From JAVHYG01 sp040390025 (GTDB lineage Bacteria; Pseudomonadota; Gammaproteobacteria; Diplorickettsiales; Diplorickettsiaceae): 27,473 bases of DNA. Under the pieces are notes generated by a model. That model did not search any database. It had not been told where the DNA came from and was given only the letters and a program-made list of their open reading frames with translations. Position 1 is the first letter of the stretch; the number at the start of each line of letters is the position of its first letter. The stretch is taken from NCBI GenBank assembly GCA_040390025.1, contig JAZJZD010000022.1, positions 1-27,473 on the forward strand. The letters are read 5' to 3'. The translations under genes and the position numbers were made by a program. Positions 22,012 through 27,473 of the stretch are shown piece by piece.

Positions 22012-22923
22012 ATGAAACTTAAAGATCTCAAGTATCTCATTGCCTTAGCAAAATATTGCCATTTTGGTAAGGCGGCTAAAGCTTGTTTTATTAGCCAACC
22101 TACTTTAAGCATCCAGCTTAATAAATTAGAAGAAGAACTGGGCGTTCTCTTATTTGAACGTGGACAAAAGCAAGTTATTTTGACGGCAATAGGGCGTGTT
22201 GTTGTTCATCAAGCTAAAATTATTTTAGATGCTTCCTATAAACTTGAACAGTTCGCCAAATCAGCCAGCGATCCTTTTTCTGTGCAATTACGTTTAGGAC
22301 TTATTCCTACTTTAGGCCCCTACTTGTTACCCGTTATTTTACCCGCTATTAGACAAGCTTTACCTAAATTAGAGTTGTTTTTATACGAAGATAAAACCGA
22401 TAATTTAGCAGAGCAATTAAAAGAAGGTAAACTAGATGTAATTATTTTGGCTTTGCCTATTATAGATAAAGACTTAGTTATTAAATCTTTATTTAAAGAA
22501 CCATTTTTTGTGGCACTGCCCAGTAATCACTTTCTAAAGAACAAAAAAAATATAAAACTTAATACGTTAGAGCAGGATAGTTTACTTTTATTGGAAGAGG
22601 GTCATTGTTTGCGAGAACAGGCATTGGAAATTTGTCATAGAGAAAGTGCATTAAAAGAAAAACCGAGTTACCGTGCGAACAGTCTTGAAACATTGATACA
22701 TATGGTAGCAAGTGGCGCAGGAATTACACTATTGCCTTTGTTGGCTTTAGAAGAACGCCCTTTAATAAGGAATAAAGCTTTAACGTTACCAACACCACAG
22801 CGTTCTATTGGAATGCTGTGGCGTGAAGGTAGCCCTTTATCAGTTTGTTGCGAAAAGCTAGTTGAAATAATAACAGCTAGCATTCTGCCTATTTTAATAA
22901 ATTTAGAAAAACAGCTTAAGTAA
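22012..22923 (+). CDS. oxyR: Hydrogen peroxide-sensing LysR-type regulator OxyR
   Basis: OxyR activates peroxide-defence genes when two cysteines form a disulfide. The 303-residue product has the N-terminal winged helix-turn-helix (about 1-60: LKDLKYLIALAKYCHFGKAA, SQPTLSIQLNKLEEELGVLLFER). Its substrate-binding-type domain holds the sensor segment EEGHCLREQALEIC. Cys199 and Cys208 have the same numbers as in E. coli OxyR, so the redox switch is preserved. AAAGGA precedes the ATG. The gene converges on rho with only 19 bases between stop codons. A 10-bp inverted repeat lies just upstream and may be its own operator. Confidence 0.95.
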   Translation: MKLKDLKYLIALAKYCHFGKAAKACFISQPTLSIQLNKLEEELGVLLFERGQKQVILTAIGRVVVHQAKIILDASYKLEQFAKSASDPFSVQLRLGLIPTLGPYLLPVILPAIRQALPKLELFLYEDKTDNLAEQLKEGKLDVIILALPIIDKDLVIKSLFKEPFFVALPSNHFLKNKKNIKLNTLEQDSLLLLEEGHCLREQALEICHRESALKEKPSYRANSLETLIHMVASGAGITLLPLLALEERPLIRNKALTLPTPQRSIGMLWREGSPLSVCCEKLVEIITASILPILINLEKQLK

Positions 22924-22942
22924 TAAAAGTACAGTAGAAAAA

Positions 22943-24211
22943 TTATTGTTTCTTCATAGAGTCAAAAAATTCGTCGTTTGTTTTGGTTGCCTTTAAACGA
23001 TCGATCAAGAATTCCATCGCAGCAATTTCATCCATCGACTGGAGAATTTTACGTAAAATCCACATTTTTTGTAATACATCTGGTTTAGCAAGTTTTTCTT
23101 CACGTCGTGTTCCGGAGCGATTTAAGTGGATAGCGGGATAAATACGTTTTTCAGCAATTCGGCGATCGAGATGAATTTCCATGTTACCGGTACCTTTAAA
23201 TTCTTCATAAATGACATCATCCATTTTTGAACCCGTATCAACGAGCGCAGTTGCGATAATAGTTAAGCTGCCTCCTTCTTCAATATTACGCGCTGCACCA
23301 AAAAAACGTTTAGGGCGTTGTAAGGCATTCGCATCCACACCACCCGTTAATACCTTACCAGAGGATGGAATAACCGTATTATAGGCCCGTGCTAAACGTG
23401 TCATGGAATCTAATAAAATAACAACATCTTTTTTATGTTCGATAAGTCGTTTTGCTTTTTCAATAACAATTTCAGCTACTTGAACGTGGCGTGTTGCTGG
23501 TTCATCGAAGGTACTGGCGATGACTTCCACGCGTTCGCCGGTAACGGAGCGCCTCATATCTGTTACTTCTTCAGGGCGCTCATCAATTAGTAATACAATT
23601 AAATAACAATCAGGACAGTTATGAACAATAGATTGCGCGATGTTTTGCATCATCATGGTTTTTCCCGCCTTTGGTGGGGAAACAATCAAACCACGCTGAC
23701 CTTTCCCTACAGGCGCAACTAAATCAATCACACGTGCGGTAATATCTTCTGTACTTCCATTCCCACGCTCGAGACAGAGACGTTCGTCAGGAAATAAGGG
23801 TGTTAAATTTTCAAATAAAACGCGATTTTTAGCGTTCTCTGGCGTATCAAAATTAATTTCATCAACTTTAAGTAAAGCAAAGTAACGTTCGCTTTCTTTA
23901 GGCGGGCGAATTTTTCCTGAAACGGTATCACCGGTGTGAAGATTGAAGCGACGGATTTGGCTTGGCGAAACATAAATATCATCAGGCCCTGCGAGATAAG
24001 ATCCTTCTGAGGAGCGTAGGAAGCCAAATCCATCCGGTAGTATTTCTAATACACCACTGCCATAGATATCTTCACCTCGTTTTGCAAGTGCTTTAAGAAT
24101 AGAAAAAATCATATCCTTTTTGTGAAGGCGGCCTAGGCCTTCTATTTTCAATTCTTCAGCGATAGCCACGAGTTCAGCAGGTGAGTTTTTTTTGAGTTCG
24201 GTTAAATTCAT
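22943..24211 (-). CDS. rho: Transcription termination factor Rho
   Basis: Rho is the hexameric RNA-dependent ATPase that ends transcription at C-rich sites. The 422-residue product shows the N-terminal Rho domain (MNLTELKKNSPAELVAIAEELKI), the RNA-binding cold-shock fold (GVLEILPDGFGFLRSSEGSYLAGPDDIYVSPSQIR), and the ATPase domain. That domain has P-loop SPPKAGKT, Walker B VILLDSMTRLARAYN, the Q loop KVLTGGVDANALQRPKRFFGAARN and the R loop. Length and motifs are normal. The gene follows trxA, as in other gammaproteobacteria, after a 264-base leader. Confidence 0.97.
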   Translation of the reverse strand: MNLTELKKNSPAELVAIAEELKIEGLGRLHKKDMIFSILKALAKRGEDIYGSGVLEILPDGFGFLRSSEGSYLAGPDDIYVSPSQIRRFNLHTGDTVSGKIRPPKESERYFALLKVDEINFDTPENAKNRVLFENLTPLFPDERLCLERGNGSTEDITARVIDLVAPVGKGQRGLIVSPPKAGKTMMMQNIAQSIVHNCPDCYLIVLLIDERPEEVTDMRRSVTGERVEVIASTFDEPATRHVQVAEIVIEKAKRLIEHKKDVVILLDSMTRLARAYNTVIPSSGKVLTGGVDANALQRPKRFFGAARNIEEGGSLTIIATALVDTGSKMDDVIYEEFKGTGNMEIHLDRRIAEKRIYPAIHLNRSGTRREEKLAKPDVLQKMWILRKILQSMDEIAAMEFLIDRLKATKTNDEFFDSMKKQ

Positions 24212-24475
24212 AGTGTTGTTTCTTTCATAAAGGGAAATTTAAAAAATTATTGAATAATTAGTAACTGGGATGTTCAAAACAAGAGGAATAATTTAAAGAA
24301 TTTAAAGATTTAACAATCAATTCGCATGTATCATCCTACACAAAGATACAAATAAATATATAGCTCCTATTTATGGACGGTATAAATGCGGCGACAAAAT
24401 TCTTGACGCTCCTAATATAGTTTTAATAAATAGTATTTGTTCTTGCGTCCATTATATATAAATAGTCACGGTTCA
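24212..24475 (-). other. Leader region between trxA and rho
   Basis: This AT-rich gap holds no gene that I can support. It corresponds to the place of the long autoregulated rho leader in other gammaproteobacteria. A weak promoter-like pair on the minus strand may start rho transcription, but I see no clear terminator or small peptide gene. Confidence 0.3.
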
Positions 24476-24832
24476 TTAAGTGGAAGCAGAATTATCTGTT
24501 TTAGTAAGATAAGGATCTAAAAAAGCTTTTAACTGTGATTTTGATAATGCGCCGACTTTAGTGCCTTCCGCTTTTCCATCTTTAAAGAGAATTAATGTGG
24601 GAATACCACGTACACTGTATTTTGCCGGGCTCGCTGGATTCTCGTCAACATTTAATTTACAGATTTTGACTTTTCCATCGTATTCACTGGCTAGTTCTTC
24701 TAAAACAGGTGCAATCATTTTGCAAGGACCACACCACTCAGCCCAGAAGTCAACCAAAACAGGTAGTTTTGATTTTAAAACTGTTTCTTCAAAGCTAGAA
24801 TCACTGAGCGAATTAATTGATGAGTTATTCAT
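24476..24832 (-). CDS. trxA: Thioredoxin
   Basis: This is the general cytoplasmic disulfide reductase. The 118-residue product has the redox motif WCGPCK (Cys34, Cys37), the buried Asp in VLVDFWAEW, and the cis-Pro loop RGIPTLILFKDGK. It has a slightly longer N-terminus (MNNSSINSLSDSSF) than E. coli thioredoxin. The segment before its ATG reads CCTCCTT on the coding strand, an anti-Shine-Dalgarno-like stretch rather than a ribosome binding site, so translation initiation looks weak or unusual. It lies in nagZ-hpt-trxA-rho. Confidence 0.96.
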   Translation of the reverse strand: MNNSSINSLSDSSFEETVLKSKLPVLVDFWAEWCGPCKMIAPVLEELASEYDGKVKICKLNVDENPASPAKYSVRGIPTLILFKDGKAEGTKVGALSKSQLKAFLDPYLTKTDNSAST

Positions 24833-24881
24833 AAGGAGGACTATTTGACCTTAAAAAAAAATATTTGGCAAGCCGAAGTTA

Positions 24882-25445
24882 TTATTCGTGTTCAGGAGCT
24901 ACGACAAAAATACCAGGGGCATTTCGTAAATAACCATCGTAGTCCATTCCGTAGCCGAAGACAAAACCATTATCCATCGTGATAGCAGTAAAATTTGCTT
25001 TAAGCGTTCCGCCTACCGCACGTTGAGCTTTTTGTTTATCAAGTAATACAGCCGTGTAAACAGACTTGGCGCCTTGCTTGAAACAATAATCAACAATAGC
25101 TGCTAATGTCAAGCCACCATCTAAAATATCTTCTATAATTAATACATTCCGATCCTTTAGGGATACTCTTGGCTTCACTATCCATTTTATATCAGCGCCT
25201 GTAATCTCCTTGTCATAGCGCGTAGCATGGATATAGTCTAGCTCCAAAGGAAAATCAAGGCGAGGTAAAAGATTGCCTGCCGGAATTAACCCGCCGATTA
25301 AAACACATAATACGACCGGGTTGCTTTCGCTTAATTCTTCGCTGATGGCTTTTGCCATCTTATCTAAGCTCTCTTCAATTTTTTTCTTAGTGAAAAGACA
25401 GGTGGCTTTTTTTTCTACTTCTTGGATACGCTCTGGAATTAGCAT
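24882..25445 (-). CDS. hpt: Hypoxanthine(-guanine) phosphoribosyltransferase
   Basis: This purine-salvage enzyme joins hypoxanthine or guanine to PRPP. The 187-residue product has the PRPP-binding motif VLIIEDILDGGLTL (about 101-114), the N-terminal VLCVLIGGLIPAGNLLPRL loop and the purine-contacting C-terminal segment with DNGFVFGYGMDYDGYLRNAPGIFVV. Its length matches the type I family. The start lies 10 bases after the nagZ stop codon, so the two are probably one transcript. Xanthine use cannot be excluded from sequence. The neighbouring NagZ is a peptidoglycan-recycling enzyme; no functional link is evident. Confidence 0.93.
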   Translation of the reverse strand: MLIPERIQEVEKKATCLFTKKKIEESLDKMAKAISEELSESNPVVLCVLIGGLIPAGNLLPRLDFPLELDYIHATRYDKEITGADIKWIVKPRVSLKDRNVLIIEDILDGGLTLAAIVDYCFKQGAKSVYTAVLLDKQKAQRAVGGTLKANFTAITMDNGFVFGYGMDYDGYLRNAPGIFVVAPEHE

Positions 25446-25455
25446 GAATTGAACC

Positions 25456-26478
25456 CTAATTATCGTTTAGTTTATTCAATAGATTAACTGCATTACGCCA
25501 GACAGTGGTCTGTTGCAGTGTAGACGCGTCTAGTGTGCGACGAGGGAGTAATTTTTGCAAGCGCTGATCCGAATAAACCTTTTTAGACGCCACGCTTTCT
25601 AAGTATTCTAGTGCAGAAATAGCATCTTTACGATTATTGCAAATGAGTAGCCCATCGCATCCGGCTTGCAAAGCAAGTTCTACTCGTTCAGAGATGTCGC
25701 CTAAGTTTGCAACTGCATTCATGGATAAATCGTCTGTAAAAATAGCGCCAGAGAAATTAAGTTTTTCTCGCAAAATAGTTTGTAACCAAACTGAAGAAAA
25801 ACCACAGGGTTGTGAATCAACCCTACTGTAAACAATATGCGAAGCCATTACAGCGTCAAGAACTGTGTTTAGTTTAGCAAATGGAACCAAGTCATTTTTC
25901 TCAATCGTTTCGTAGTTTCTATTATCAACGGTGAGATGCGTATGTGTATCCGTTATTACAGAGCCATGCCCAGGGAAGTGTTTCCCAACGGTGTGCATGC
26001 CCGCACTTTTTATCCCTTGAATAATAGCGAAGGCTAGCTCAGTAACGATATTAGGGTCAGAATGAAAAGAGCGTTTTCCAATGACTTGGTTCAAACCCTT
26101 ATCCAAATCCAAAATAGGAGCAAAGCTCAAATCAATTCCTACCGCTAATAATTCGCTTGCCATTAACCAACCGTGGGTTTTGGCAAAGGTGATTGCGGTG
26201 CTTGGACTTTTTTCATAAAGCTCGCCAATTTTTCCTAATGAGGGAAGGGGCGTAAACTCCGTTAGAAAACGTTGTACCCGTCCCCCTTCCTGATCCACAG
26301 TTAATAGTAATTGTTTTGTACTGGCAGTATGGACCTGTAATATTAAGTCATGGAGTTGGCGAGAGGATTCATAGTTTCGTGAAAAAAAGACGATGCCGCC
26401 GACTTGAGGGTGTTTGAGAATCTCACGTTCTTCGGGGGATAGTTCAAGCCCTGTTAAATCTAGAAAAATAGAACCCAT
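25456..26478 (-). CDS. nagZ: Beta-N-acetylhexosaminidase NagZ (GH3)
   Basis: NagZ removes N-acetylglucosamine from anhydromuropeptides in the cytoplasm during peptidoglycan recycling. The 340-residue product shows the GH3 motifs: LLLTVDQEGGRVQRF, KHFPGHGSVITDTHTHL with the catalytic His/Asp loop (about 166-182), and AIFTDDLSMNAV with the nucleophile Asp (about 249). No signal peptide is present, in line with a cytoplasmic enzyme. It is the first gene of the minus-strand group nagZ-hpt-trxA-rho and diverges from the rRNA operon. A free-living lifestyle is not needed for this function; intracellular Legionellales keep it. Confidence 0.94.
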   Translation of the reverse strand: MGSIFLDLTGLELSPEEREILKHPQVGGIVFFSRNYESSRQLHDLILQVHTASTKQLLLTVDQEGGRVQRFLTEFTPLPSLGKIGELYEKSPSTAITFAKTHGWLMASELLAVGIDLSFAPILDLDKGLNQVIGKRSFHSDPNIVTELAFAIIQGIKSAGMHTVGKHFPGHGSVITDTHTHLTVDNRNYETIEKNDLVPFAKLNTVLDAVMASHIVYSRVDSQPCGFSSVWLQTILREKLNFSGAIFTDDLSMNAVANLGDISERVELALQAGCDGLLICNNRKDAISALEYLESVASKKVYSDQRLQKLLPRRTLDASTLQQTTVWRNAVNLLNKLNDN

Positions 26479-26713
26479 AGATTAGGTATCTTTACAGCTT
26501 ATTAAATATAAAATAATTACAACTTTTAGACGAGAAGCTTTCGATAAAAAATCCACTGACTCGCGCCCCTTAAAACCCCTGTCTTAACGAATTATCCTTT
26601 TACTGCAAAAAAAATAATTTAGCAACAAAACCCTGAAAAAAAGACTTGTTTTTGTATAAGCACCGTAAATATTTGCTTGTTAGTGAAAACAAATTTTAAA
26701 AATTAAATTGTCC
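26479..26713. other. Spacer between nagZ and the rRNA promoter
   Basis: No gene is seen. The region is AT-rich with several A or T runs (for example AAAAAAAAT near 26608), as often found upstream of strong rRNA promoters as UP-like elements, and must also hold the minus-strand nagZ promoter. Confidence 0.35.
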
Positions 26714-26741
26714 TTGACAAGTCTAAATTAAGGGGTAGAAT
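26714..26741 (+). promoter_or_regulatory. rRNA operon promoter
   Basis: A consensus TTGACA -35 box (26714-26719) and a TAGAAT -10 box (26736-26741) have a 16-base spacer, followed directly by GCGC, a GC-rich discriminator typical of stringently controlled rRNA promoters. AT-rich sequence just upstream could act as UP element. The transcript would start near 26748, about 236 bases before the 16S gene. Confidence 0.8.
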
Positions 26742-26826
26742 GCGCAGTCCTTGGGTTTGTGGCCTGAGGGAATTTAGGGATTAGTTAAGCACTTATTAGG
26801 AGTGTAAAAGTAATCGTTAAATAGAG

Positions 26827-26870
26827 AGTTCCTTAACAAGATAAGAAATAAGCAAAGTGTGTGGGCGCTT
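26827..26870 (+). promoter_or_regulatory. rRNA leader antitermination elements (boxA and boxC-like)
   Basis: AGTTCCTTAACAA (26827-26839) matches the boxA consensus of E. coli rrn leaders (TGCTCTTTAACAA) at 10 of 13 positions. GTGTGTGGGCGCTT (26857-26870) matches the following boxC region of rrn leaders. These recruit Nus factors for rRNA antitermination. Confidence 0.7.
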
Positions 26871-27060
26871 GGCAATCGCGACGGTGAGGGCTAGTGTTAG
26901 CAATAACATTAGTTATAAGTTGTCGCAAACCGAGCGCTGAAGTTGTGAGAGATCATAATTTTGAGTGAGCGGGATTAAACAAAGAAGTGAAGAGTTTGAT
27001 CCTGGCTCAGATTGAACGCTGGCGGTATGCCTAACACATGCAAGTCGAACGGCAGCATGT

Positions 27061-27163
27061 CCCGCACTTAACTTGGATTCCCTGAATTATTTTTGATAAC
27101 TTCACGTTTCTGTGAAAGGTTAGAAATGAGAGAAGTGGAATAAGAATCTAAGTTAAGTGCGGG
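27061..27163 (+). repeat. Palindromic insertion in 16S helix 6 (V1)
   Basis: CCCGCACTTAACTTGGATTC (27061-27080) pairs with GAATCTAAGTTAAGTGCGGG (27144-27163), a 20-bp stem with a single G-U pair. The 63-base loop contains a smaller hairpin (TTCAC/GTGAA near 27100-27116). It replaces the usual short V1 loop, which in relatives is about ten to twenty bases. Confidence 0.88.
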
Positions 27164-27278
27164 ATGATGGCGAGTGGCGGACGGGTGAGTAATAGGTAGG
27201 AATCTGTCCTGGAGAGTGGGATAACTCGCGGAAACGCGGGCTAATACCGCATGATATTGAGAAATCAAAGGCAGGGGA

Positions 27279-27353
27279 CCCCGCACTTAAATCATTTAAG
27301 CTTGGTGTAAAACTGAGTAAAAAAGCGAGAGTGTAGATGATTTAAGTGCGGGG
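27279..27353 (+). repeat. Palindromic insertion in 16S helix 10 (V2)
   Basis: CCCCGCACTTAAATCAT (27279-27295) pairs with ATGATTTAAGTGCGGGG (27337-27353), a perfect 17-bp stem around a 41-base loop. In most gammaproteobacteria the same place is a short UUCG-type loop between GGGGACC and GGCC. The arms share CCCGCACTTAA with the V1 insertion. Confidence 0.88.
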
Positions 27354-27473
27354 CCTTGCGCTCTGGGTTGAGCCTACGTCGGATTAGCTAGTTGGTGGGG
27401 TAAAGGCCTACCAAGGCAACGATCCGTAGCTGGTCTGAGAGGATGACCAGCCACACTGGGACTGAGACACGGC

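Larger units (their letters stand above)
26984..27473 (+). rRNA. 16S rRNA gene, 5' part, with two insertions
   Basis: The mature 5' end is placed by alignment with the E. coli 5' end at GAAGTGAAGAGTTTGATC; the gene runs off the window. Standard landmarks are intact: GAGTTTGATCCTGGCTCAG, CTAACACATGCAAGTCGAACGG, GTGGCGGACGGGTGAGTAA, and GGTCTGAGAGGATGACCAGC near the end of the window. Two extra hairpin sequences interrupt it, in helix 6 (V1) and helix 10 (V2). The conserved core around each is normal, so the gene looks functional rather than decayed. The type fits Legionellales. Confidence 0.97.

Noticed and set aside
24845..24979. Plus-strand frame starting TTG after a perfect AAGGAGG, about 45 codons
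   Set aside because: It is antisense to the end of hpt, begins with a rare start codon and runs through hpt coding sequence; the ribosome binding site match is most likely chance.
27068..27286. Minus-strand frame of 72 codons across the 16S rRNA 5' region
   Set aside because: It lies inside the rRNA gene and exists because the insertions add sequence without stop codons in that frame; no protein features.
1..27473. CRISPR arrays, tRNA genes, transposase genes and phage genes
   Set aside because: Looked for and not seen; the direct and inverted repeats present are palindromic elements without spacers or an encoded transposase.

Overview
The window looks like chromosomal DNA of an AT-rich, host-associated gammaproteobacterium. 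The best fit is the order Legionellales, in the Coxiellaceae/Diplorickettsiaceae range (Coxiella, Rickettsiella and relatives). This rests on the 16S rRNA 5' end and its boxA-type leader, the gammaproteobacterial trxA-rho pair, an OxyR with Cys199/Cys208, the Legionella-like cytochrome oxidase locus, and several AT-rich genes for coiled-coil-type proteins of unknown function. The genus cannot be fixed from sequence alone.

Layout. (1) 1-5852, plus strand: four very AT-rich genes for helical proteins of unknown function. Their C-terminal 40-90 residues look related, so they may be an expanded family of secreted-effector type. (2) 5853-6045: a composite palindromic repeat between convergent genes. 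(3) 6028-14587, minus strand: an aa3-type cytochrome c oxidase operon, transcribed cytochrome c - coxB - coxA - ctaG - (hicA-hicB) - coxC - surf1 - thioredoxin-like membrane protein - ctaA. It encodes the oxidase core, copper and haem a assembly factors and a multihaem electron donor. A HicAB toxin-antitoxin module sits inside it. (4) 14588-15208: a gene remnant, a second full repeat copy and an AT-rich spacer. (5) 15209-18938, plus strand: five overlapping or touching genes (HAD phosphatase, nucleotidyltransferase, methyltransferase, a possible degenerate methyltransferase fold, GT-B-like transferase). They look like one pathway for a nucleotide-activated surface or lipid head group. (6) 19035-22923, plus strand: sua5, a 50-residue DUF5993-like membrane protein, dsbB, an unknown gene whose ribosome binding site lies in a long inverted repeat, and oxyR. 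(7) 22943-26478, minus strand: nagZ - hpt - trxA - rho. (8) 26714-end: rRNA promoter, leader and the first part of the 16S rRNA gene.

The most striking signal is a family of palindromic elements. Two hairpin insertions occupy variable-region loops of the 16S rRNA gene (27061-27163 and 27279-27353) and share the arm motif CCCGCACTTAA/TTAAGTGCGGG. A third hairpin with CCCCGCAC arms lies in the ctaA intergenic region (5909-5976). Its loop, read on the minus strand, matches the loop of the second rRNA insertion. That intergenic hairpin is embedded in a larger modular repeat, of which two full copies (8292-8484, 14665-14844) and one hairpin-only copy (19953-20006) are also present. In the full copies stem sequences differ while pairing is kept, and the repeat end supplies the last codons and the stop codon (Tyr-Thr-Ala-Arg-x-stop) of two unrelated genes, ctaA and sua5.
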